Below are positions 55,701 to 64,000 of a stretch of DNA of 64,000 bases, piece after piece. Location: assembly GCA_020746995.1 (NCBI GenBank), contig JAGPXD010000001.1:4650001-4714000 (forward strand). The letters run 5' to 3'. The DNA comes from Plectosphaerella cucumerina. Its lineage: Eukaryota > Ascomycota > Sordariomycetes > Glomerellales > Plectosphaerellaceae. The first letter of the stretch is position 1. The number at the start of each line of letters is the position of its first letter. The position numbers were made by a program, and so were the translations under genes. The notes below the pieces were generated by a model that was given only the letters and a program-made list of their open reading frames with translations, did not search any database and was not told the DNA's origin.

Positions 55701-55923
55701 AGCCGTCCCCGTTGGCCACAGGGCTCTTCATCTCCACAGGAGGGGCCAGCTAGATACAGCCTCTGTTTCTTAGCACCTACCTAAACCACGGACAATTGAC
55801 TATATGGACAGCACAACCGCCAACAACAACACTTCGTCTTTGCGGCTCTTATTCAACGTCGCCGGGAGCACCTTGGGAAACGCGGTACCTTTCATCTTCG
55901 CGGGGGGCATCATCGCGACGTAG
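52727..55923 (+). pseudogene. decayed dynamin-family GTPase gene
   Basis: Coding-like sequence starts at ATG 52727 (MSSSAAPSGSVLDLGGLNHQ) and carries the dynamin G-domain: P-loop region LIVLGE-stop-SAGKSAVLG, DLPGFHYGD, and TKPNFLPEKDG where Asp of TKxD is Asn. Then come a middle domain (LGRFLYDHIRRATPRIIADI) and a GED-like end (MSLRTFTDNLVNLVIESCLV), plus a Ser/Pro-rich tail. The frame is broken by TAA 52880, TAG 52991, TAG 53114 and 53117, a one-base loss near 53303, TAA 53353, TGA 54541, TGA 54964 and TAG 55771; the last stop in frame is 55921-55923. Homology continues across every break, so these are lesions, not introns. Several stops stand where Gln is expected, fitting C-to-T change at CpA. 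Intact relatives remodel membranes using GTP. The longest intact piece (53461-54543) lacks the GTPase motifs. Confidence 0.88.
55370..55923 (+). repeat. tandem ~57-residue repeat in the dynamin tail
   Basis: Two clear copies and a weak third in the reading frame: SPGESGTSPFIFGGYRPREN (about 55381), SPDESATSPFVFVGEPDVAR (about 55549) and GNAVPFIFAGGIIAT (to 55920). The linkers also resemble each other (LLSGLKLIEDTN and PLPESRMIENGD). Confidence 0.6.
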
Positions 55924-56160
55924 GCAGCCCAGTGGGCCTCTTTTTGAACACGGGCAAAACGCCAAGGTAGTAGGTTCTACCCGGCAGAGTATAAGAGGTC
56001 GCGAGCTGAGCTGGGCAGCACATTCACTGCTACGGTTCGTTCGAGGGTGGACGAATACGATGAGGAGTGAGGTCGCATCTTTCGCATGTATGATGTTGGC
56101 TGTCTACATGCTACCATGCCTAGGCATGATGAGGATTGAATGACTGACATATCTAAAACT

Positions 56161-57756
56161 CTAATACAGGCTGATGCTGTTGATCACACTCGTGGTTAGA
56201 AGAGTTTGGGTCGCAGTCGAATGGGAATTCCCGCCTTTGTCACCTCCTTCCACGTCATCTTCATCATGATCACCGCCTTTGCCACCTCCTTCCACGCCAT
56301 GTTCATCAATACCCCCGACGATGCCCATACCAGTACCACGATGCGCGTTAAGCTGCCTCCATGCCTCCTTACGTTGCACAAAGCGACAACGCGGTTCGGC
56401 GCAGTATGCAATACCTTGCATCTCCCTGTCTGGTCCGAAGAGCGGGTATTCAAGATCGACGACCCAAGCATAATCGTACGCCGAGCAAACGCGTCTTTCA
56501 AATGTTTGTTTCATGACCAGGAAGCCTGGATTCGAATCGCATTTGTGGAAGTCCAGACGGCGGGTGGTTTTGGTACGAGAGATGTCCAACGTGATGCCGT
56601 GCTTGAACCCAGCGCACTTATCGCCTGGCGCCCTATGGGATTTATCCGCGCCCGTATACAGGTCTGATTCGGGGACTGGTCGTTCTCTCCATGGCTTCAT
56701 CGGATTCGTCGAAAGCCTCCAAGCGAATTCGGTTTCGGAATTGTCTCTGTACAGCAGGTCCTCGGCGCCCCAGTCGAGGCAGCTGCAAATGTTTGGATCG
56801 AACGCCTTCATGAAGTCGTTGCCATGTTGAAAGTAGCTTGTCAGTAGCCAGGCCGATGGAAACACGGGACTGCATCTTGTAACTGCGCGCTTTGCGATGT
56901 ACTGGAAATCGCGAGATCTGACGCGGTCATTCTTCATAGACTTGTCCGGCCGAAACGGTATGTGAACGGTGAGAAAGATCTCAAGGCACAGTTCTCCGTC
57001 GTCGTTTCTCCATGCCTTGAGTTGTGGCCTATCTTCGTGAGGGCAGCAGGACCAGCTTTGGGTGCTGGAGCGAACATGGCTACACTCTGACGCGTTGACG
57101 TGCTGTCGATTGTTGCATTTGATCGTGTTCTCGCCCGGCAAACAATTGGCGAGGCGATTCACCGCGTCCCAAGTGACTGAAATATGGTCGCAGAGCACGA
57201 AAGGGTACTCGCGGCCGATGCAGATTCTCTCGTTGTCCGTTGCTCTGTGCCGCTGCCGTGGAGAGAAGTAGAAAGCCCGGTGCTCCAGGCGACAACCCGA
57301 ACAGTACATGAAGGGTGTCGATTTGGTCGAATGACTACCACTGAGGTGACTTCTTTCTTGTCTGATACTCTGGCAGCGGCGACACAGCTTCCAGGGGTCC
57401 TTGTAGCTCGGGGGGTGGATAGATCGGCGAGGAACGGCCCAAACTCGAGCCAAGTGCAGCATCCGATCTTCATCTTCGTGTCTGGTAAGGTGTAGTTTCT
57501 GGAACTCCGTTGACTCGCTGAAGAGGCGCATGAACGTACGAGATGTGTGGCGAAGTCGGAGGACATCATCCACGTCAAGTCGTATCATGATGGCAACGAG
57601 AAGCGCATCTGGCAATCGCAAGAGCCGGCTGAGGACGTGGTTGTCCCAGGCTGCGCTCAGGCATGGGTCCGCCAGGCTGAGGCTGTTGTGCGATTGCAGT
57701 CTCTCGAGCTTTTGCTTCAGGGCGAGAAGAAAACAGTAAAGTCGCCGAAAACGCAT
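56161..57756 (-). CDS. F-box protein
   Basis: A single-exon gene of 531 residues. The F-box lies at about residues 42-85: LSRLLRLPDALLVAIMIRLD, VDDVLRLRHTSRTFMRLFSE, the module that binds Skp1 in SCF ubiquitin ligases. Behind it is a Cys-rich middle with paired cysteines (KLCRRCQSI, MYCSGCRLEHRAFYFSPRQR, CIGREY, ECSHV, SWSCCPHE) that may bind zinc and resembles the common fungal F-box families with a CxxC...H-type region after the F-box. No LRR or WD40 substrate domain is recognised, so the target is unknown. The C-terminal 50 residues are Gly/Asp/His-rich low complexity (VEGGGKGGDHDEDDVEGGDK). It converges tail-to-tail with the decayed dynamin gene, 237 bp apart. Confidence 0.85.
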   Translation of the reverse strand: MRFRRLYCFLLALKQKLERLQSHNSLSLADPCLSAAWDNHVLSRLLRLPDALLVAIMIRLDVDDVLRLRHTSRTFMRLFSESTEFQKLHLTRHEDEDRMLHLARVWAVPRRSIHPPSYKDPWKLCRRCQSIRQERSHLSGSHSTKSTPFMYCSGCRLEHRAFYFSPRQRHRATDNERICIGREYPFVLCDHISVTWDAVNRLANCLPGENTIKCNNRQHVNASECSHVRSSTQSWSCCPHEDRPQLKAWRNDDGELCLEIFLTVHIPFRPDKSMKNDRVRSRDFQYIAKRAVTRCSPVFPSAWLLTSYFQHGNDFMKAFDPNICSCLDWGAEDLLYRDNSETEFAWRLSTNPMKPWRERPVPESDLYTGADKSHRAPGDKCAGFKHGITLDISRTKTTRRLDFHKCDSNPGFLVMKQTFERRVCSAYDYAWVVDLEYPLFGPDREMQGIAYCAEPRCRFVQRKEAWRQLNAHRGTGMGIVGGIDEHGVEGGGKGGDHDEDDVEGGDKGGNSHSTATQTLLTTSVINSISLY

Positions 57757-59867
57757 CTTTGGATGCGTTGATTTGCTCTTCTCAGGGGAGAATGTTCAGC
57801 TGGGCGAGGAGAATGGCCTCAGAGCGTCAGATCGGTTGGTCAATCTCGTCTGCTAGTCGAAGCCTTCCTAGAGCGGGAGACTCTACTTATACCCGACAGA
57901 CACAACGTGGCCGTCTGGAATTTCAAATTATCGAGGCGTGCTTGTGGCTGAAACTTGTGCCCTCGTACATTCGCGGAGGCCTTTATTGGTGGCGACTGGG
58001 CTGAGTTTCCCTCCAGTCCTAGGGAAGCAGTGAAACTCGCGTAGGTCGGTGGCTTGCCCATGCCTCAAGTGCCAGCCCTTAACATGACTCTGAAGCAGAC
58101 ACCGGCAAGGGGAACGGTTATTCTTCTCTGGTCATGTCGAAGGATCCCCTCCTGCAGAACAGTCCACAGAAAATGCGTGACTGCTGAAGGTTAGAACGTG
58201 CTGAAGTTTGAGAACTGAGGTACTTCCCCGAACAATGTCTCCTTTCTGTCCGCAAAAGTGAGCTTCGCTGTCGCAGTAACGACTGCGGGCAAGTGCGGGC
58301 ACAGAGCTCGCTACCCGATCCCCGTTTTGCCAATCCTTCTCTCAGTCAAAGCGAGCCCAGGCAAGCAGCTTTTCGTGCCAGTGCATTGAGTTCCATGCTG
58401 GCGAATCCTGCGGTTCCAGGAGGACCGGTTCCCAGACGGCAGCTTGATGGCGTGTCAAGACGACAAGGTGGCAGCACTGGCAAGCATTAGTATACCATGG
58501 CAATGAACGCAACCTTGAATGGAGCTCGTACGTTATGTGGTCGAAGTGCTGGCCTCATGGTTCCATGGGACGCTTGATGTAGCCACCAAACAAAACGCTG
58601 CGGCAAAGTCGGTGCCATGATGCCTGATTTGCGCTGTCGAACAAATCTCAGAGATACTCGAAGCACGCTGTGGAGCTCGAAAGCGCAGCTGCCGGTCTGC
58701 TCGAGCGATGTTGTGATAGTGATTCGAGTTCATTTGGCGTACTCGGCTGCAGACATGCGGCATCGTTGCGCTATCCTGCCATTTGTGGTTTGAGCCTCGG
58801 CGCATGAGATGTGTCGCCGATCCTGATGCATCCTGGAAGCTTCCACTTGGGCATGTCGCGACCGAACATCTGATTGCCGGAATGTTGCTTGCATTTCCCG
58901 CGCTCGCCCGAGTGCCTTTCGGCCGTAAACTGCTCCAAGAATACAGCAAAACTGCCCGCGCTGTCATGGCCACAGCAGCATGATTCTGCAAGTGATCATC
59001 TCGGCTTCGGGCCGATGCAGATGGCTCAAGCCATGGAAAGAAGGCGTAGCAGATGAGAGCGTCGCCGTCATGGATCATGCTGTGACCTTACTGAGGGAGC
59101 TGTTCATCCCCACGGTGGCCGAAGGGTCGACAAGTGATGAGGCGACCAAGCATGATTCTCGTCGATCCAATGCGTACCCCCCTCCCCGCGGGAAGTCCTG
59201 ATGGTGACTGTCGCTCTTCGCTGGGACAAACGGTCAAGTGACGTGTTTGTGGAGTGGCTGAGGAGTGATCTGGATCCTGTACTGGCCGGAAAGAATGCAA
59301 ATACGACGGAGAATGGTGCTGCGAGTATGAAGGGGGGGCCGCTTTCTCTGAGCAGTGTAACATTGGTGCGTGAAGCTTAGGATCGAATTGAGACTCCTCG
59401 ATGAATGCTATGTGTGCGTGACATGTGTCCGACAAATACAAGCTATCAGGCCAATTAGTCACATTCCCAAAGGCGTGAAACACTCCATCTAAGGCTTACC
59501 CAGGCGTTGGCGTTATATGTTCCAGCTCAGAGAGTCATGACGAGACGGGTTTTGCATGCGACCGAGCCGATGACGGGCTTATGGTAGAAGACAAGTTGCA
59601 GGACGGCAAGAACCGCCAGACTGACAACTCGAGCTTATAGAACAAGGACGTACCAGTAGATTCAGTTGGCCTCAGCCCAAGAGGACTTGCCGAAGCGAGA
59701 TGTTCGCGTGTAGTTTGAAAAGAAGGAAGAGACATGCACGATAACGACTGAAATCGCCGGGCCCACTACTAAAGCGTGAAGGTGTGAACTTACCAGTGAT
59801 CAGAATGCCAAGCCAATTGAATGTCAATTGCGCAGAAGGAGTGCCACCCGAAGAAGTGTCGTGAGAA

Positions 59868-60165
59868 GAAGTCGCGAGAAGAAGTGCCGAGAGGAGAAGT
59901 GCGGAGAGAAGAAGTGCGGTGAGAAGGAGCCGCGAGAAGGAGCCGCGAGAAGAAGAAGCCGTGAGAAGAAGCCGTGAGAAGAAGCCGTGAGAAGAAGCCG
60001 TGAGAAGCAGCCGTGAGACGAAGCCGTGAGAAGAAGCCGTGAGAAGCAGCCGTGAGACGAAGCCGTGAGACGAAGCCGTGAGACGAAGCGGTGAGACGAA
60101 GCCGTGAGAAGAAGCCGTGAGAAAAGGCCGCGAGAAGAAGCCGCGAGAAGATGCCGTCGGAAGTC
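59868..60165. repeat. 13-bp minisatellite (GCCGTGAGAAGAA-type)
   Basis: Degenerate tandem array of a 13-bp unit, GCCGTGAGAAGAA, with variants GCCGTGAGACGAA, GCCGTGAGAAGCA and GCCGCGAGAAGAA. The best copies lie in 59960-60130. Because 13 is not a multiple of 3, every 39 bp encodes the same 13 residues on the minus strand (LTASSHGFFSRLL-like) in all frames, which creates long spurious open frames. Confidence 0.9.
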
Positions 60166-60468
60166 GAGTCTGATGACGGTCTCTGCAAGAGTGATGCGAT
60201 GGAAGGCAACAGAAGGAGATAAAAAATAAAAACCCCAGTCCGATGCATCCGGAGATGGATATATCGCTGATGTGATTGAGTTGACCGTTGGTGTGACAAT
60301 CAGGAGTTGGAGGGGGAAAAAAAAAGGAAAAAAAGTTGGTCGTCTGATGGTACTTGGAGTAGATTTGGAAGGGAGCCCTGGGCTCATATCCAAGATCGTC
60401 TCAGAGAACATGTTGACCAGCTCAACAGATTGTCGAGGGACAGGAAGATCTGTCGTCGGGGGGAGTAT

Positions 60469-60760
60469 TCTGTCGAGATGTCCAGGGAAAAAGAAATGAG
60501 AAAAAACCCTGGACGTGATGATCTGCCGTTGAAGAAAGTGGCAGTCTTTCGGAATGAAATGCCCAGGAAAAAGTCGAGAGGAAAAAACCTGGGGTGTGAT
60601 AATCTGCCATTGGAAAGAGCAGCAGTCTGTCGAGACGTCCGGGGAAAAAATGGAATGGAAAATACCCCGGGTGTGTTGGTCTGCCATCGATGAAAGAGGC
60701 AGTCTGTTGACAGATGTCCAGGGGAAAACGAGCGAGAAAAAACCCCTGGGTGGTGAATTG
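60469..60760. repeat. tandem ~76-81 bp repeat, each unit with two hairpins
   Basis: Four head-to-tail units starting near 60469, 60545, 60626 and 60703 (the last incomplete). Hairpin A stems: 60482-60487 with 60507-60512 (CCAGGG/CCCTGG), 60562-60567 with 60588-60593 (CCCAGG/CCTGGG), 60639-60644 with 60665-60670 (CCGGGG/CCCCGG), 60718-60724 with 60743-60749 (CCAGGGG/CCCCTGG), each with a purine-rich loop of about 18-20. Units 1-3 add hairpin B, CTGCC...GGCAG (unit 2 CTGC...GCAG). Confidence 0.85.
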
Positions 60761-62388
60761 TTCAAAGGGTCGGACTGATGAGGTATCGAGTTGACCGCGA
60801 AGAGAAGGACAGAGAGCCAGAAGCAGCGGAGGATGCTCCCTGTCGAACTCGGCCGAGGATGTCGCCCATGGAAAGGAGTGGAAGAACTCCTTATGTACCA
60901 TGTTTCGGGCCAATGCCCGTCGAAGGTAGGGATGTATCGAGAAGCATGCCTGATTCTCGATTGAATCGACGACAGGGTGAAGGATGGCAGACTCTCTAAA
61001 GGCGAAGCCAACCTGGAATAGGAGAGTGTGTCGGTGGCGAATGGCCCTGGCCTACGAGAAGTGCTGGGTGGCCGTCGTCGGGGTGCCAAATGTGCAGCAC
61101 CGATGAGTGAGGTTGGAAGTCGTAGCAGCCGTGCAGACAAGGTTGCGGGTTTGCCAGAGTGATTGTAGGTTTCTGATCGAAAATTGATAGCCCAAGGCTG
61201 TTGGTGCTGGAGGGCGACGGGTACTTTCTACAGTGTGTGTTAGTTGGCAAGTGAAGATGACGAGGATGGGAATCGACGCACTGGAGCGGAATGATTGGAA
61301 CGTTTCTGATGCTGGCAGAGTCGGAGTGCTCAGGAAGGAGGTCTTGATGCCCTTGTCGGCGGTCTGTGGTATCCAAGAAGCTGGCCGTTGCGGTCTCGGG
61401 ACAGATGCTGGACTAGAGGCTCGTTGTGGAATGCGAAGCCTTGAGCGAGAGGAGGGAGAAGAAAGAGGTAGATGGTGATGTGCATGACACGAGAAGTGGA
61501 AGGAAAGGCGTAAATTGCAGGAGCAAGATGGAAACTTCATGCTGTCAAGGCCTTCGAGGAGTTGGTCTGCTGCGGGAGTGATGGCCGGCGTGCAAAGATG
61601 GACAAACAGCAGATCGAACACTGAAGCCGTAATGAGGGATGCGGAACGGTAGAATCAGTTCTCGCTGCATCGTGTTGGCCGCACAGGTGGTGTGTCGAGG
61701 TGGGTGGATGTGTGGAAAGAGCGGTTGTCTAGGAAAGGTGGGTGTTCCGGATGCACACCAAGCTGTGGTGTCCAGCCGTCGCCATGGGTGGAAACTACCT
61801 TACACAGACTTGGTTCGAATGCCTTCCAATTTTCTCTGGGCAGGAAGGCAGAGACAATGATGAAATTGCTGGTGTCCTCCAAGGAGGCTGGCTCCATTAC
61901 GGAGACTACTGTTGCCCAAAATGATCCTGGCGCAGTACCATGATGTCGCTGGCTGCGATGAGGGCCCTCAAGCCGGGACCCGCGTGGCATACGACATCGG
62001 CATACCGACCCTTCTTCTCGGCATGGATCAAGGTCACGCTGTTCGTGCTCTCAGAGCAGGTCCATCACGAGTATAGCACAGCCAACGACCTCGGTGACAT
62101 TGAGTCGGTCGACGCCCTCCTGCTTTCCAAGATGGTCGACGTGGTCTACCCACACCCAAACTCAGCACATACCACGCCCATGATCAGCCTGATCAAGCTG
62201 CAGACCATCGCCAGCAAGATCAAGGACAACAGAGAACTGGGAAGGCACGCCTGAGGCGCACCAGGACCATAATGCAGTCCCTGCCTTATCACCTAGATGA
62301 TGATCAAGCATGTACCTTCCCCTGATCTGTGTACAGGCTGCTATTCGTGCTTTCCTCACTACCGATCTTCTCCCCCTGGAAGCCTTCC

Positions 62389-62936
62389 ATGACGTCGGCA
62401 CCTTCCAAGTACCGTCCCGCCTCGTGCGTCGTTCCTTCTTTCGTAGATTCTCACGGAAGACCCACTCTCACCACGAATCTAGGTACGTATAATAAACTTC
62501 TGTTTCTCCGGCACTTCGTCTTCTTCTCCCTCTTCTCTCCTTCGCCCACTACTAACTGTGAACAGAACCACCATTGCCCGCCGGCACCACCACCACCACC
62601 ACCCCCAAGAAGAAGAAGAAGAAGAACAAGAAGAAGAAGAAGATGGACGAAGAAAACGTCCAAGAAGTTTTTGTGCGCCTCGCCGACGCCCTCGAGCGAA
62701 TCGCCGTCGCCTTCGAGGAGATGGCCGAGGGCCAGATTGAGGCGAACCTTCGCCTCGAAGCGGTCGAGGAGACCGTCGTTGGGACCACCAAGTCCCGGGC
62801 CCTCGGGCTGCTCACGCTCGTCGTGGGCATTTGCGGCGCCACTGCCTTCACTCGGCAGGGCCGGGCGGCCTGGCTCGCCATCCGGGATTTCCTGGTTTGG
62901 CTCTTCTGGGCGGTCGTTGGGATTTGCCTCCCCTGA
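62389..62936 (+). CDS. novel 154-residue protein: poly-Thr/poly-Lys linker, coiled coil and C-terminal membrane segment
   Basis: Two exons, 62389-62482 and 62566-62936, joined by a textbook fungal intron (donor GTACGT, branch CTACTAACT, acceptor AACAG, 83 bp) that puts both exons in one frame; 154 residues. N-terminus MTSAPSKYRPASCVVPSFVD, then PPLPAGTTTTTTPKKKKKKN and a second Lys run (residues about 37-57), an amphipathic, coiled-coil-like helix rich in Glu/Ala (MDEENVQEVFVRLADALERI to about residue 104), and two hydrophobic segments (LGLLTLVVGICGATAF; FLVWLFWAVVGICLP) at the C-terminus. Strong GCC/CTC/GAG codon use supports coding. A shorter protein from the ATG at 62643 (97 residues) is the alternative, with the intron then in the leader. 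No family recognised; a tail-anchored or hairpin membrane protein is my inference. Confidence 0.7.
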
Positions 62937-63506
62937 TGATGCGGTTTTTTTCTGCTGGTTTTTTAGTATTTATTTTTCCAGCCCGGAGCGTGTCTCCTCC
63001 GGTTTTTTTTTATTCAACAATGAGTTCTGCTGCACACAATGCACCAAGTGATGACACGTTCTGGGTGATGTATGTTCTCGATTGCGGACGACCCCCCCTG
63101 GATAGATGCTACTCGCACACTGTGAGGTGCCCAGTAGTTCAACCACATCGATCTATCCCAGTGTCAGCACCAAATCCATCGAGGGATTCTCCTAATCTAG
63201 ATGATCGTGGTCGACTTACTCTACAGGACAATCTACCGTGTTGATTGATCTGGTGTATCGATTGATCTGCCTCGCTTGCCTATCTGCAGCGGTGAACGAT
63301 CTGCTACGCTGGTTGACCGGGGCGCTTGTCAATTTGCCCTGCGGCCCCTTGTGAAGGACAGGGGACTTTTGAAAATGCGTGCTGAAGCAACACACCTCGT
63401 TGTTCGGTCTGATGCAGTACCGCGAGCCCAATCTCTCAACCTAGGCAGCGAGGCGGTCATCCACGGCAGCATGTCCGTCCGACCCTGATGTCCGTGGCCC
63501 TGATGC
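62937..63506. other. intergenic, convergent 3' ends
   Basis: The 3' flanks of the 154-residue gene (+) and the phosphotransferase (-). T-rich runs at 62945-63010 are consistent with a 3' UTR. Nothing else seen. Confidence 0.5.
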
Positions 63507-64000
63507 CTACGCCACCTTTGAGAAGCGAGCGGTGCACTCGTCCTTGTACGCCCGCAGCTGTGTCATCTTGCTCGCCACGAAAGGCTCTATCATTTCAGAT
63601 GCCTCGTTCTCGAGAAGCCCGACACCAGCGCCTTCCTTGTGCAGCACGGCCCAGTAGACAACGTCGATCTCGAAACTCCTCCTGGCCGCATAGTCGAACC
63701 AGAACCGACCCGTCTTCCACGAATCGCGCATCCGGACAGACAGCGGTGGCCCGTCCAGACCCTGTGCCTCCTCCGCGGCTTCCATCGCCCGCAGGAACTG
63801 CTCCAACCTTGGCTCGTAGAACGCCTTGAAATCTTCCAGAGCATCTCGCTCTATCCACGACCCCGGGCTGGAGAGGAGCAGCCACCAGGGAGGGTCGTAT
63901 GAGAACTGCGCCGGCATCGCGTTTGTGTACTCGAGATCGAGCACTGCCGTGATTTGGAAGGTCTCCGAGTTGATGAGCATGTTGGATGGTCGCAGGTCGT
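63507..64000 (-). CDS. APH-type phosphotransferase, C-terminal part (5' end outside window)
   Basis: A minus-strand frame enters from the right edge and ends at 63507; about 164 residues are visible. It opens with DLRPSNMLINSETFQITAVL then DLEYTNAMP, the catalytic-loop and metal-binding (here DLEY, usually D-W-E-F/Y) motifs of fungal aminoglycoside-phosphotransferase/choline-kinase-like proteins, continuing with FSYDPPWWLLLSSPGSWIER, FYEPRLEQFLRAME, and FWFDYAARRSFEIDVVYW. These are typical of the large family of APH proteins of unknown substrate in filamentous ascomycetes. The N-terminal ATP-binding lobe lies outside the window. Nothing indicates antibiotic resistance as its role. Confidence 0.88.
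   Translation of the reverse strand, partial: DLRPSNMLINSETFQITAVLDLEYTNAMPAQFSYDPPWWLLLSSPGSWIERDALEDFKAFYEPRLEQFLRAMEAAEEAQGLDGPPLSVRMRDSWKTGRFWFDYAARRSFEIDVVYWAVLHKEGAGVGLLENEASEMIEPFVASKMTQLRAYKDECTARFSKVA

Larger units (their letters stand above)
57757..62388. other. long gene-poor accessory stretch
   Basis: About 4.6 kb with no gene I can support. It holds a 13-bp minisatellite (about 59868-60165), a structured tandem repeat (60469-60760) and several long open frames created by these repeats. Between 61640 and 62254 the plus strand has fragments with fair codon bias in changing frames, possibly a decayed gene, but no homology or start could be fixed. Confidence 0.5.

Noticed and set aside
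52727..55923. Stop codons reassigned to Gln (alternative genetic code)
   Set aside because: All other genes in the window use TAA/TAG/TGA as normal stops, and a one-base frameshift and loss of TKxD accompany the stops here; decay explains everything.
59824..61140. 438-codon minus-strand open frame
   Set aside because: It is kept open by the 13-bp minisatellite and the hairpin array; outside them the sequence is low-complexity Ser/Pro/Arg with no domain or coding bias.
61805..61816. tRNA B-box-like GGTTCGAATGCC
   Set aside because: No matching A box or cloverleaf arms could be folded around it.
61940..62254. 104-codon plus-strand frame (MMSLAAMRALKPGPAW...)
   Set aside because: Codon use is fair and it could be the end of a decayed or multi-exon gene, but upstream fragments change frame, no homology is recognised and an overlapping frame also looks plausible. 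Not strong enough to call.
62558..62740. alternative frame giving His6 and poly-Glu protein
   Set aside because: It arises from reading the AAG/ACC repeats in another frame; only the frame joined to exon 62389-62482 gives a sensible helix and membrane tail.

Overview
This window is nuclear DNA of a filamentous ascomycete, most likely a Sordariomycete. Most genes are GC-rich at third codon positions and carry zero to three short introns with GTRNGY donors, CTRAC-type branch sites and YAG acceptors. The gene set is typical of Pezizomycotina: PEX10, ERB1, an LYAR-type zinc finger protein, an Erd1/EXS protein, an AflR-type Zn2Cys6 factor, a WSC-fused copper radical oxidase, a fibroin-3-related protein and a DUF3669 protein. 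I could not place the genus from sequence alone. I saw no tRNA, rRNA, CRISPR array or intact transposase gene.

Layout. About 0-47.5 kb is a conserved, ordinary chromosomal arm. In order it holds: the 3' part of an unrecognised gene; BEM46 hydrolase (-); LYAR-type nucleolar protein (+); PEX10 (-); an ERD1/EXS membrane protein (+); a disordered protein (-); a PCD1-like Nudix CoA diphosphatase (+); a CTR copper transporter (-); BNA1 3-hydroxyanthranilate dioxygenase (+, with a GC-AG intron); an FAHD1-like acylpyruvase (-); a small disordered protein (+); an RCR-like membrane protein (+); a four-pass membrane protein (-); a secreted WSC-AA5 oxidase (+); a fibroin-3-related membrane protein (+); a STIMATE/vacuolar membrane protein (-); an AflR-like Zn2Cys6 regulator (-); ERB1 (+); a secreted SGNH hydrolase (-); and a small disordered protein (-). 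Neighbours are functionally unrelated housekeeping genes and I see no operon-like or biosynthetic cluster logic. The AflR-like factor has no pathway genes beside it.

From about 47.6 kb to the end the character changes: long gene-poor stretches, a G19 tract, a DUF3669 gene, a broken dynamin-family GTPase gene with eight in-frame stops and one frameshift, an F-box gene, a 13-bp minisatellite, a tandem array whose units each form two hairpins with compensated stems, a compact two-exon gene for a 154-residue Lys-rich/coiled-coil/membrane protein with no family I know, and the C-terminal part of an APH-type phosphotransferase running off the right edge. This looks like an accessory or fast-evolving block.

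The most unusual items are the hairpin array (60.47-60.76 kb), the decayed dynamin gene (52.7-55.9 kb), the 154-residue gene (62.4-62.9 kb) and the WSC-AA5 oxidase with Phe at the galactose-oxidase Trp290 position.
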